Part shown: piece after piece, positions 7,452 to 16,183 of the stretch
Layout: the number at the start of each line of letters is the position of its first letter
Numbering within the stretch: position 1 is the stretch's first letter
Origin: Gordonia sp. 'Campus'
GTDB taxonomy: Bacteria; Actinomycetota; Actinomycetes; Mycobacteriales; Mycobacteriaceae
Assembly (NCBI RefSeq): GCF_022206305.1
Contig: NZ_JAKOIW010000006.1
Coordinates: forward strand, 149,756 to 213,755
DNA: 64,000 nt
Direction of reading: 5' to 3'
Program-made: the position numbers and the translations under genes
Notes under the pieces: model-generated
What the model saw: only the letters and a program-made list of their open reading frames with translations
What the model was told of the DNA's origin: nothing
The model's database searches: none

Positions 7452-10046
7452 CTACCGCTCGATCGACCCCAGCACGTCGTCGATGGCGCGGGCGGTGTCC
7501 GCGGCGTGTGGGGCGCGGATCATCGAGATGTGGTCGCCGCCGACGTCGCGGACGGTGACCTCGCCCGACGTCATCCGATGCCACAGGCCGGGATCGTCGG
7601 GGTTGGTCCGGGCGCGGATGACCGCCACTGCGCCGTCGTAGGCGCGCGGCCGGTATCGCCGGATCATGCGAGTACCCAACCGGAAGAACACGACCCACTG
7701 CACCGGCGTCGACAGTCGGATGACACCCGCGGTCTGGACCAGCACGGCCAGCACCGCTTCTTGGATCATGCGTTGCGGTAGCGGAGCGGTCGCCGGCTTC
7801 TCGTCGTCACCGCTGCGGTCGGGAAGCTGGTTCCCCTCGGCGGCCGTGCGTCGGGAACTGAGTCGTGCGACGACGCCGACCCTGTCTCCGCGCACACGGC
7901 GCGCAAGTGCCGCGTCGAACAGCGAGTCGAGCACGATGACCGGACCGCACTGCTCGCCGGCCGCGGTCAGCTGGGCGGCAACCTCCATCGCGACGAACCC
8001 GCCGAGGGAGTATCCGCCGATCTGGTAGGGCCCATGCGGTTGGACCGACCGGATGTCGGTGATCGCGCGGCGCGCTGCGGCGCGTACGGAATGATCTGCA
8101 CGAGCCCGCTTCTCGACACCACGAGACTGGATTCCGTACACCGGTCGGTCGGTGGCGAGTGCGCGCACGATCGGTGTGAGACTCGTGGCGAGGCTTCCGG
8201 CACCGGCAATCAGGAACAGCGGGGTGCCGGTGCCCTTGCGCAGCGGGATCAGCGTTGCGCCGGTCGAGGACCTCGCCCGCTCTTTCGCAGCCGACTCGAT
8301 GCTCTGCGCGAACGAGGCGATGGTCGGCGACTCCGCGAGCGTCGCGGTGTTGACGTCCAACTGCAGGTGATGCTGGATCTCCGCGAGCATCTTCGCGGCG
8401 GCCAGCGAGTCGCCGCCCAGCTCCACGAAGTCCTCGTTGCGGCCGATGGTCTCCAATCCGAGGATGTCGCACCAGAACTGGTGCAAGGCCAACTCCGTCA
8501 TCCCGCGTGGCGGCTCGTGATCCGGCCGCGGGGGTGGCGGGGGCAGTGCCGCCCGGTCCACCTTGCCGCGCTCGTTACGCGGAAGCGCGGTCACGACGAC
8601 GATGTCGCGGGGAATCATCCAGGGAGTCAACGACTTCGCGAGCTCGCGACGGATCTCTGCCGGTGACGGTGACCACTTCTCGGGGTCGACCGCGACGTGC
8701 GCCGTCAGCCGCCCCTCGTCCCGGTTCGCGGTGACCACGGCGTCGGTCGTCCACGTCAGGGCGCGGATGGCGGCCTCCACCTCGAGTGGCTCGACCAGGT
8801 AGCCGCGGATCTTGATCGCATCGTCACCACGACCCAGCAGGACGAGCTCACCGTTGTCGTTCATGCGTCCCAGATCGCCGGTGCGATAACGGGTTCGACC
8901 GTCGGGCAGGGTCTCGAAGCGGGTGGCGGTCGTCGCCGGATCGGCGTGATAGCCCGACGCGACGTGCCCGGACTCGACCACCACCTCGCCCGTCGCCCCT
9001 GCGGGTAGGTCGACGCCGTTGTCGTCGACGATCCGCACGAGCTTGTCCGACGCCGGGTAACCGACCGGGATCGCCCCGTCCTCGACCTGCCGGTCCGGCG
9101 GGAAGAGGTTGAACGCGAGGTTGCCGACCTCCGAGGCGCCGGCCCAGCAACAGAAAACCGCGTCGGGTGCAAGAGTGTTGCGGGCAAGAAGCACATCGCC
9201 GCGGTGGGTCGGTTCACCGCAGGTGGAAAGCAGTCGCAGGCTGCCGATGGCGTCGTCGGCCGTGAGTTCCCGTGCCCACGAACGCAACAGCGATGGGGTG
9301 CAGTGTGCGGTGGTCACGCCCTCGTCGACGAGCCAGTCGCGGAGCCCGGTGGTGGTGCGGCGGCGGACATCCCACAGCAGCATGGTCGCTCCGTTGAGGA
9401 GACTCATCGCCATCGCGTCGAGGCCGCCGCCGAAACTGAGGGGAAGCAGAACCGCCGCGCGGTCGTCGGGACCGAGGCCCATGAACCGCCGGCCGTCGCG
9501 GGCGTGATTGACCGGCATCTTCTGGGACAGCACGACACCCTTCGGGGTCCCGGTGGAGCCCGAGGTGAACAGGAGCACGGCCGGGTCGTCGGGACCGGGA
9601 CCGGTCGCGCGGCCCGTCGCGACTTCGACGGTCGACGCGCCGCGGTCCGCGGTGTCCACGAGGCGCGCGTCGGAGAGCCGGAGAACGGTTTCGCGCCGGT
9701 CGTCGGGCAGGAACGGGTCGAGGAGGACGAGCGGACGCCCCGAACACAGGACGGCGAGCATGGCGACCACCGAATCGATGTCGGATTCGATGTCCACGGC
9801 CAGTGGGCAGTTCACCGGCGTGGTGGCGACGATCTCCCGAGCGAGGTACTCCACTCGAGAAGCGGCCTCCGCGAAGGTGATCGACTGCTCCGGCGTGCGG
9901 ATTGCGAGCGCGTCACCGCGGCTCGCGGCAATGGCTCGCCACCGGGCGGCGACGGTGGTCGTCTCGTCGGCATCAGATGCGCCGGGCGTGGGAGACAGAC
10001 TGGTATCCAGGCAGTTGTCGCTGGTCATGTCCTCGAACTTCCCCAT
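7452..10046 (-). CDS. Stand-alone adenylation-thiolation-thioesterase protein (NRPS-like)
   Basis: 864-aa protein with three domains and no condensation domain. Adenylation domain (about 25-505): LLFTSGSTGTPKGV at 158-171, YRTGDLGR near 387 and the A10 lysine at 495 (LPRNERGKVDR). Carrier domain (about 515-590): phosphopantetheine Ser547 in LGGDSLAA. Thioesterase domain (about 597-864): nucleophile Ser680 in GGYSLGG and a late GGDH histidine. The adenylation core is unusual: the FDxS block that holds the amino-group Asp in amino-acid-activating domains reads LSFGGGLD, and the NGYGPTE block reads CWAGASEVG. This suggests a substrate other than a normal alpha-amino acid. Two possible ATG starts, 10046 and 10028. 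Divergent from a nitroreductase; product unknown. Confidence 0.88.
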   Translation of the reverse strand: MGKFEDMTSDNCLDTSLSPTPGASDADETTTVAARWRAIAASRGDALAIRTPEQSITFAEAASRVEYLAREIVATTPVNCPLAVDIESDIDSVVAMLAVLCSGRPLVLLDPFLPDDRRETVLRLSDARLVDTADRGASTVEVATGRATGPGPDDPAVLLFTSGSTGTPKGVVLSQKMPVNHARDGRRFMGLGPDDRAAVLLPLSFGGGLDAMAMSLLNGATMLLWDVRRRTTTGLRDWLVDEGVTTAHCTPSLLRSWARELTADDAIGSLRLLSTCGEPTHRGDVLLARNTLAPDAVFCCWAGASEVGNLAFNLFPPDRQVEDGAIPVGYPASDKLVRIVDDNGVDLPAGATGEVVVESGHVASGYHADPATTATRFETLPDGRTRYRTGDLGRMNDNGELVLLGRGDDAIKIRGYLVEPLEVEAAIRALTWTTDAVVTANRDEGRLTAHVAVDPEKWSPSPAEIRRELAKSLTPWMIPRDIVVVTALPRNERGKVDRAALPPPPPRPDHEPPRGMTELALHQFWCDILGLETIGRNEDFVELGGDSLAAAKMLAEIQHHLQLDVNTATLAESPTIASFAQSIESAAKERARSSTGATLIPLRKGTGTPLFLIAGAGSLATSLTPIVRALATDRPVYGIQSRGVEKRARADHSVRAAARRAITDIRSVQPHGPYQIGGYSLGGFVAMEVAAQLTAAGEQCGPVIVLDSLFDAALARRVRGDRVGVVARLSSRRTAAEGNQLPDRSGDDEKPATAPLPQRMIQEAVLAVLVQTAGVIRLSTPVQWVVFFRLGTRMIRRYRPRAYDGAVAVIRARTNPDDPGLWHRMTSGEVTVRDVGGDHISMIRAPHAADTARAIDDVLGSIER

Positions 10047-10269
10047 GTGACGGGAGTGTTTACGGTCATGGGCGGGCCGCGGTGCTCGACCCCGGGCGAC
10101 GATGCCACGCCGTGCGGAACTCGGCCCCTCCCCCGGTCCCGTCAGCTTCTCAGGTAAACCTACCCTTTGTACGATCGATCGGCACGGTCGGAGGTGCGGA
10201 ACGTGGCGGGGGTAACACCTGTGCTCAGTAAGGTGGAGCCGTTCGGTCCGCGTGCGAGGAGAGAATGAC

Positions 10270-10950
10270 GTGCAGTTCGACGATGTGATCATGGGGCGTC
10301 GGAGTATCCGCGGGTTCAAGCCCGACCCTGTCCCGCGAGAACTGATCGAGGAGATCCTCGCCCTCGCCATGCGCGCCCCGTCGTCGATGAACACCCAGCC
10401 CTGGAACTTCCACGTCATCACCGGCGAGCCACTGGACCGCATCCGTGCGGGCAACACCGAGCGCAATCTGGCCGGCGTGCCGCATTCGCGCGAGTTCCGC
10501 ACGGGAGCCGAGCGCTTCACGGGCCCGCATCGGGACCGCCAGGTCCAGGTGGCCAAGCAGCTGTTCGGCGCGATGGGCATCGCTCGCGAGGACACCGAGA
10601 TGCGCCACGACTGGGTACTGCGCGGGTTCCGGCAGTTCGACGCCCCGGTCTGCGTGATCGTGACCTACGACCGAATCCTGGACGGCAGCGACGACACACC
10701 ATTCGACTGTGGCGCGGTGTCCACCGCGCTGGTCAACGCCGCCTGGTCCCGCGGCCTCGGTGCCGTCATCAACAGCCAGGGCATCATGCAGTCACCGGTG
10801 GTGAGGGAGCATGCGGGGATCCCGGACGACCAGGTCATCATGAAGAGCATCGCGCTGGGCTGGCCGGACGAGACGTTCCCCGCCAATTCCGTGGTCTCCG
10901 AACGCAAGTCGGTCGACGAGGCCCCCACGTTCGTCGGCTTCGGGGATTAG
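10270..10950 (+). CDS. Nitroreductase-family FMN oxidoreductase
   Basis: 226-aa flavoprotein of the nitroreductase fold, using NAD(P)H to reduce nitro groups, quinones or similar acceptors. Seen: the opening RRSIRGFKPDPVPRELIEE, the FMN-contacting block APSSMNTQPWNFHVI, and the C-terminal IALGWPDETFPAN close to the GYPD motif of the family. GTG at 10270 is preceded by GAGGAGAG; the ATG at 10265 is out of frame. It diverges from the A-T-TE gene with a 223-bp gap, so co-regulation is possible. The physiological substrate is not evident. Confidence 0.9.
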   Translation: MQFDDVIMGRRSIRGFKPDPVPRELIEEILALAMRAPSSMNTQPWNFHVITGEPLDRIRAGNTERNLAGVPHSREFRTGAERFTGPHRDRQVQVAKQLFGAMGIAREDTEMRHDWVLRGFRQFDAPVCVIVTYDRILDGSDDTPFDCGAVSTALVNAAWSRGLGAVINSQGIMQSPVVREHAGIPDDQVIMKSIALGWPDETFPANSVVSERKSVDEAPTFVGFGD

Positions 10951-10975
10951 CGGTCCCGCGACCGCGCCGCACAGA

Positions 10976-11755
10976 TCAGCGTGCCAGCGCCTCGCGCGCT
11001 GCGGCGGCCACGCTGCCTCGATGGATCGGACCGTGCCCGGGCAACAGGATGTCGGCGTCGAGATCGGTGAACCGTTCCACACTGCGACGTGCGGTGGGCT
11101 CGTCGTGTTGGAAGAGGGAGGGAATGCACTGCGGCCCGGTGAATCGCGACAATTCATGGTCGCTGACCAGGGCGTCCCCCGAGACCAGGGCTCGTCCTCC
11201 GGCGACGAGGTAGGCGCTGTGACCGTCGGTGTGGCCGGGGCTGGACACGGGAACCGGCGCTCCGGGGAGGTCGAGCGGCTCGTGCCGATCGGCGGGGAAC
11301 GACGACGCCTCGGCGAGTCCCGAGCGATCGAGGACCCCGAGCGGAACGGTTTTCATGAGCCACGACCACAACCGGGGATTCACCGCCTGCGGTGCGAGAT
11401 TCAGAGCATTGGCCTGCTGGAGGTGCCGACGCAACGCGTGATCCACCTCGACGTGATCCATGTACACGTCGAAGCCGAACCGCGCCTGTAGTCGGGCGAG
11501 GCCGCCGACATGGTCGACGTGGGCGTGGGTGAGCAGCGCGCCGCGAATGTCCTCGGCTGAGCGTCCGATTCGCTCGATGGACTCGATGACCTGGTCGGCC
11601 TGGCCGGGGTATCCGCCGTCGATGAGGGTCAGCTGCCCATGCTGTTCGAGCAGGACCCAGTTCACGACGTCGGTGTGCACGAAATGCGTTGTCGACGACT
11701 CGGCCTCGATGCTCGAGATCGTCATCGGGCGGGTGCGGCCGAAGGGTAGGCGCAT
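10976..11755 (-). CDS. MBL-fold metallohydrolase coupled to aftA
   Basis: 259-aa metallo-beta-lactamase-fold hydrolase, glyoxalase-II-like branch. Metal-binding motifs in order: THAHVDHVGG (HxHxDH), PGHTDGHS, SGDAL and LLPGHGPIH. No signal peptide. ATG at 11755 has a GGAGG site 8 nt upstream and lies 5 nt beyond the aftA stop; the in-frame GTG at 11764 would overlap that stop. It is therefore the fourth gene of a dprE1-dprE2-aftA-MBL transcript. In mycobacteria emb genes follow aftA directly, so its place in this operon is unusual. Substrate unknown; a role in envelope sugar or lipid-carrier metabolism is only suggested by position. Confidence 0.88.
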   Translation of the reverse strand: MRLPFGRTRPMTISSIEAESSTTHFVHTDVVNWVLLEQHGQLTLIDGGYPGQADQVIESIERIGRSAEDIRGALLTHAHVDHVGGLARLQARFGFDVYMDHVEVDHALRRHLQQANALNLAPQAVNPRLWSWLMKTVPLGVLDRSGLAEASSFPADRHEPLDLPGAPVPVSSPGHTDGHSAYLVAGGRALVSGDALVSDHELSRFTGPQCIPSLFQHDEPTARRSVERFTDLDADILLPGHGPIHRGSVAAAAREALAR

Positions 11756-11760
11756 CGGCG

Positions 11761-13767
11761 TCACCTCCGGACGACGAGGACGAACGGGCCGACCTCGGTG
11801 ACCTGGAAACGCGGGTCGTCGAAGACCGTCGGATCGAAGGTGACGGTGTATCGCTTCACGTTCGGGTCGTTCGGGTAGACGTCCTCGGCGAGCCGCAGGG
11901 TGTAACCGTCAGCGCTGTAACGGAAGAGGAACACATTCGGCGGTGTCCACGGTGACCGGTCGAGCGCGTCGACGAGTTGGTCGGCGTTCTCGGTCTCCGC
12001 CCAGCGGGCGATGGCGGCTGCGCGCTTGTCGAATTCGGCGAGCGGGTTCGCGTAGTGGGAGGTCAGTCCCTGGAAGCCCCAGTAGGGGTAGATCGAGAGG
12101 AAGCCGAAGTCGGCGGTGAGGACGACGTTGTCGGTGCGCGTCTTGCCGGTTTGTTCTCGGATCAGCTTGTCGAGCTCACCGAAGTACGATTCCGCACCGG
12201 CCGGACGGGCATCGGCGCGCTCGCCATAACCGTCGGTGTCGGTGTAGGCCGTGGTGATCTCGGTGGCGAGATGACCCGGGATGCCCTGTGCCATCGCAAT
12301 CGCGGACAGGACCGCGAGCGCACCCACGACCACGCGTACGTCGCCCAGGCGGCGGACCGCCCAGTGCGCGATGTCGACGACGCCCAGGACGCCGGCCGTG
12401 CTGAGCGCCGCGACCAGGATGGGCTCTAGACGGAACGACAGCAGCGTGGACCCCAGCGCGGTCATCAGCATCGACAGCAAGCAGAACACGTACACCGTGA
12501 CGACCACAGCGCCCATGGCGACAGCGACCGTCCGCGTCCGGAACCGCAGCAGGATCCAGATGAGGCCGATCATCGTGATCGCGCCCAGCAGGTTCAGTCC
12601 GAACATCGGTAGCGGCAGGACCGAACCGCGTTCCGGCAGATAGTGTTCGGCCGTCCCGCCGCTGGCGGGGGTGTTGGTGATCCGGGCCCAGAGGTACGGT
12701 GCCCAGACGAGCAGGGCGATCAGGCCGGAGATGACCCCGACAGCGACGAGCCGACCGAGGACGGCCACCGAGACGGCACGTCGCCGAGACCTCACGGTGG
12801 CGGGCAGGGTGGCCTTGTTGCCCGCAGCAAACCAACCCTGCAGGACGAAATAGCCCGCCAGGACGATGGCGGTGAGAGCGAAGAGTCCGGTGTACAGGGT
12901 GTAGGTCGCGGCGGAGATCCCCAGGAACACACCCGAAGCCACGACTGCAGGCCAGCTGGTGGAGCCGCGTAACGGCCCGGCCGGGCCCTCGGCGGCGCGT
13001 GTCCGGCCCCGGAGCGCATACGTCAGCGTGATCAGCATCGGCGTACCGACCAGCACCAGGATTGCGGCATACGGTTCCGGCGAGGCGTAGAGGAGGGTGA
13101 CGGTCGTGACCGCGAGACCAAGGGCCACACCGCGATCGGCGCCGAACATGCGGATGAAGAGGACGACACCCACGGCCGCGGCCACCGCCATCGACAGGAT
13201 CGCCCAGGATTTGTACGCCTCCCACCCGGGCTGCCCGAGGAGGTTGGCGAATCGGCCGCCCCACCAGAACCATCCGGCCGGATAGTACGGCGGCAGGTCG
13301 GTGTAGGTCATGTCCGCCAGATGCGGGCTCGACGTCATCCGTGTCAGGTACTCGGTGCGGAACTCCTGGTCGACCGACAACCCGAAGAGGTAAAGACGTG
13401 TTGCGCCCAAGGGCATCCCGATGGTCACCGTGACGAACCCGGACATCGCGGCCGCCGACAGTACCGGTACCAGCAGGCGGCCTTTTCCGTACCGGTAGAG
13501 CAATGCGGCCACCACCAGGATGGCGATGGCCAGCACCTGCCCGGCGGTCGTGAGCGACCGGGTGACGTTCGAGGAGTTGAACGCCGGCCAGTCGACGGTG
13601 CCGATCGCCGTCAGTCCCGCCATCGACACGACGCCACCGACCACCACGGCGACGACCAATCCCAGTGCCGTACGCGCGTATCCGGCCCTCGTTCCGGGCC
13701 GGCCCTGGTTGTCGTCGTCGGTCGTTGCTGTGGCGTCGGAGCTGTCAGTGGTGGCGGGATGCGTCAT
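11761..13767 (-). CDS. aftA: Galactan 5-O-arabinofuranosyltransferase AftA
   Basis: Adds the first arabinofuranose, from decaprenyl-phosphoryl-arabinose, to the galactan of arabinogalactan. 668 aa, near the mycobacterial length of about 640. Seen: polar N-terminus of about 28 residues, about 11-13 hydrophobic segments, the luminal motif YYPAGWFWWGGRFANLLG, and a C-terminal soluble part with DFGFLSIYPYWGF. It lies 12 bp after dprE2 and just before the MBL-fold gene, all on the minus strand. The dprE1-dprE2-aftA order matches Mycobacterium tuberculosis. Confidence 0.94.
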   Translation of the reverse strand: MTHPATTDSSDATATTDDDNQGRPGTRAGYARTALGLVVAVVVGGVVSMAGLTAIGTVDWPAFNSSNVTRSLTTAGQVLAIAILVVAALLYRYGKGRLLVPVLSAAAMSGFVTVTIGMPLGATRLYLFGLSVDQEFRTEYLTRMTSSPHLADMTYTDLPPYYPAGWFWWGGRFANLLGQPGWEAYKSWAILSMAVAAAVGVVLFIRMFGADRGVALGLAVTTVTLLYASPEPYAAILVLVGTPMLITLTYALRGRTRAAEGPAGPLRGSTSWPAVVASGVFLGISAATYTLYTGLFALTAIVLAGYFVLQGWFAAGNKATLPATVRSRRRAVSVAVLGRLVAVGVISGLIALLVWAPYLWARITNTPASGGTAEHYLPERGSVLPLPMFGLNLLGAITMIGLIWILLRFRTRTVAVAMGAVVVTVYVFCLLSMLMTALGSTLLSFRLEPILVAALSTAGVLGVVDIAHWAVRRLGDVRVVVGALAVLSAIAMAQGIPGHLATEITTAYTDTDGYGERADARPAGAESYFGELDKLIREQTGKTRTDNVVLTADFGFLSIYPYWGFQGLTSHYANPLAEFDKRAAAIARWAETENADQLVDALDRSPWTPPNVFLFRYSADGYTLRLAEDVYPNDPNVKRYTVTFDPTVFDDPRFQVTEVGPFVLVVRR

Positions 13768-13779
13768 CGTCGACAGGCG

Positions 13780-14541
13780 TCAGATCGGCAGCTTGCGGAA
13801 GACCGGCCGCGGGATGTGGCGGAGCACCATCATGATGTAGCGGAACGGGCCGGGGACCCAGACGATCTCCTTGCCCTTGGTGGCCGCGGCGACCGCGAGG
13901 CGGCCCACGTCTTCCTTGTCGACCGTGAGCGGAGCTTCCTTGACATGCGCCGACAACCGGGTGCGGACCTGGCCCGGTCGGATGACGAGCACGCGAGCGC
14001 CGAAGGGACGCAGGGCCTCTCCGAGGCCGAGGTAGAAGCCGTCGAGGCCGGCCTTGGTCGAGCCGTAGACGAAGTTGCTGCGACGGACGCGCTCACCGGC
14101 GACCGAACTCATCGCGATGATCTGGCCGTGACCCTGGGCCTTCATCTTCTCGCCGAGCAGGACGCCGACCGAAACGGCGGCGGTGTAGTTGATCTCGGCC
14201 TCGGCGACCGCGAGGCCGTGATCCTGCCACGCCTGCTCGTCGTCGCCCTGGATACCGAAGGCGACGATGGCGACGTCGACGTCACCATCGGCGAAGGCCT
14301 TGTCGATGACGGCGCGGTGGGTATCGGTGGCGCGGGCGTCGAAATCGATCTGGGTGACCTCGGTGGCGCCGGCGTCCTTGGCCGTCTGGACGGCGGCCGC
14401 GGCGGTCGGGTCGCCCGGCAGGGTGGCGAGGATGACCCGGGCCGGTCCTTTGCTCAGGTACTCGGCGGTGATGGCGAGCCCGATCTCGGAGCTACCGCCC
14501 AGGACCAGGATGGATTGGGGGACGCCCACGGCGTTCATCAT
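13780..14541 (-). CDS. dprE2: Decaprenylphosphoryl-2-keto-beta-D-erythro-pentose reductase DprE2
   Basis: Short-chain dehydrogenase that completes epimerisation of decaprenyl-phosphoryl-ribose to the arabinose donor, together with DprE1. 253 aa, as in mycobacteria. Seen: the nucleotide-binding [12 protein letters not shown] near the N-terminus, the catalytic [22 protein letters not shown] with Ser, Tyr and Lys, and the typical hydrophobic C-terminal end [20 protein letters not shown]. Two adjacent ATGs (14541, 14538). It starts 65 bp after dprE1 and ends 12 bp before aftA, so one operon is likely. Confidence 0.95.
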   Translation of the reverse strand: MMNAVGVPQSILVLGGSSEIGLAITAEYLSKGPARVILATLPGDPTAAAAVQTAKDAGATEVTQIDFDARATDTHRAVIDKAFADGDVDVAIVAFGIQGDDEQAWQDHGLAVAEAEINYTAAVSVGVLLGEKMKAQGHGQIIAMSSVAGERVRRSNFVYGSTKAGLDGFYLGLGEALRPFGARVLVIRPGQVRTRLSAHVKEAPLTVDKEDVGRLAVAAATKGKEIVWVPGPFRYIMMVLRHIPRPVFRKLPI

Positions 14542-14606
14542 GTGTGTACTCGCTTTCGGTGACGTGCAGGTCGGGTGCGCACGGATGCGTCGGAAAGGGC
14601 TGGAGC

Positions 14607-16031
14607 TCAGGCGAGTTCGAGTCGGCGGCCCATGTCCGACATGAACACCCGATTGGGGTCCACGCGACGCCGCGTCGCGATCCACTTGTCGATCTCGGGG
14701 TACATCGCGTGGAAGCTCTCCGCGGAGGTGCGTGAGTCCTTGGCGGTGTAGAGGCGGCCGCCCATCGCCATGACACGACGGTCGAGGTCGTTGAGGAACT
14801 CGGCGAGACCGGCCTTGACCGGGAAGTCGAGGCACACGTTCCAGCCTTTGAACGGGAAGCTCAAGGGTGCCCGGTTGCCCTCGCCGAACAGCTTGATGAC
14901 GTTGAGGAAGCTGACGTGGCCGGACGCCTGGATGTGTTCGATGAGCGCGGTGAACTCGCCCTCGTTGCCCGTCGGCACGATGAACTGGTACTGGCAGAAG
15001 CCGCCGCCACGACCGTAGGCGTTGTTCCAGTCACCGAAGACGTCGAGCATGTGATAGAACTGCGCCAAATTCTTGACCTTGCCCTCGCTGGGCGGGCCGA
15101 TTCGGTAGTACGCCTCGCCGACCGCGGAGAAGCTGAGCTTGTTGGCCAGCCCGCGCGGAAAGATGTCGGGGAATCGTACGAGTGGTTTGTTGTTGAACGA
15201 CAGCGGATTGTCGCGGTACTTCTCCGGGAGTTCGTCCACGCGAGCGAGATTGCCGCGCGAGAACGTGCCTCGTCCGAGCTTGGGGGGCGCGCTGATGGTG
15301 TCGAACCATCCCGACGCGTACTCGTATCCGTCCTCGAAGCCGTCTTGCAGGTGGAGGTCCAGGGTTTCCTGCAGCGACCCGGTGCGCGCGGTGTCGGCGA
15401 TGAAGTACGCACTCTCGGTGCGCTTCATCTGGATTCGCGCACGCAACACGATGCCGGTCAGGCCGATGCCGCCGACCGTCGCCCAGAAGAGTTCGCCGTC
15501 GGGATCGTCGCTCGAGCCGCCGGGGGTCAGCGTCAGGATGCGCCCGTCGGCGACCAGCAGCTGCATCTCGACCACGTGGTTGCCGAAGCTGCCCTGGCTG
15601 TGGTGGTTCTTGCCGTGGATGTCGTGGGCGATCGCGCCGCCGACGGTGACCTGGCGGGTTCCCGGGAGGACCGGCACCCACAGGCCGTGGGGGAGCGCGG
15701 CCTGCATGAGGGCGTCCAGGGAGACACCGGCGTCGACGTCGACCGTCGCCGACTCGTCGTCGATCGCGTAGATCCGCGTGAGCGGTGTCATGTCGATCGT
15801 GAGTCCGCCGCTGTTCTGGCCCGACTCGTTGTACGACCGGCCGAGGCCTCGCGCGATGACGCCGCGCTTGAGGTAGTCGGGCTTGTCCGCGTTGTCGTCG
15901 GCGACCCTCGCCACCGCCTCGGCGATGACCTCGGGGTATGGCGTGGACAGGACGTGACCCTCGATCGGGGTGGTGCGAGACCAGCCCACCAGCTTGCGGG
16001 TGGTGATCGGCAACAACTCTTCAGTAGACAT
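14607..16031 (-). CDS. dprE1: Decaprenylphosphoryl-beta-D-ribose oxidase DprE1
   Basis: FAD enzyme that oxidises the 2'-OH of decaprenyl-phosphoryl-ribose, the first step to the arabinan donor. 474 aa (461 in M. tuberculosis). Seen: the FAD segment [20 protein letters not shown] with His139 in the place of mycobacterial His132, [10 protein letters not shown], and the substrate-site [11 protein letters not shown] with Cys400 at the place of Cys387. LYTAKDSR gives Lys431 for Lys418. ATG at 16031 begins [10 protein letters not shown]; a longer upstream reading has no support. First gene of the dprE1-dprE2-aftA-MBL transcript. Confidence 0.96.
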   Translation of the reverse strand: MSTEELLPITTRKLVGWSRTTPIEGHVLSTPYPEVIAEAVARVADDNADKPDYLKRGVIARGLGRSYNESGQNSGGLTIDMTPLTRIYAIDDESATVDVDAGVSLDALMQAALPHGLWVPVLPGTRQVTVGGAIAHDIHGKNHHSQGSFGNHVVEMQLLVADGRILTLTPGGSSDDPDGELFWATVGGIGLTGIVLRARIQMKRTESAYFIADTARTGSLQETLDLHLQDGFEDGYEYASGWFDTISAPPKLGRGTFSRGNLARVDELPEKYRDNPLSFNNKPLVRFPDIFPRGLANKLSFSAVGEAYYRIGPPSEGKVKNLAQFYHMLDVFGDWNNAYGRGGGFCQYQFIVPTGNEGEFTALIEHIQASGHVSFLNVIKLFGEGNRAPLSFPFKGWNVCLDFPVKAGLAEFLNDLDRRVMAMGGRLYTAKDSRTSAESFHAMYPEIDKWIATRRRVDPNRVFMSDMGRRLELA

Positions 16032-16091
16032 CGCTAGAGAGGGTACCCGGGTCGGCCTGCCGCACGGACCGTCCGGCCACACGAGTCAGTC

Positions 16092-16137
16092 GCCACCACG
16101 CAACGCACCATTGACGAATGGCACGATCCGTGGTGGC
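16092..16137. promoter_or_regulatory. Nested symmetrical inverted repeat between dprE1 and the AurF-like gene
   Basis: Outer arms GCCACCACG (16092-16100) and CGTGGTGGC (16129-16137), inner arms CCATT and AATGG (16108-16121) around GACG. Both pairs share the same centre, with 7-nt spacers on each side. It lies about 60 bp from dprE1 and 46 bp from the oxygenase start, a good place for a shared operator. No matching regulator gene is adjacent. Confidence 0.5.
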
Positions 16138-16183
16138 ATGCATCACAAGAGGTTGAGCACGCGCGCAGGGCGAGGAGTCCGAC

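Noticed and set aside
10150..10166. Possible iron box (AGGTAAACCT) between the A-T-TE and nitroreductase genes
   Set aside because: It has only a shortened dyad and about 11 of 19 matches to the consensus, clearly poorer than the site at 21725.
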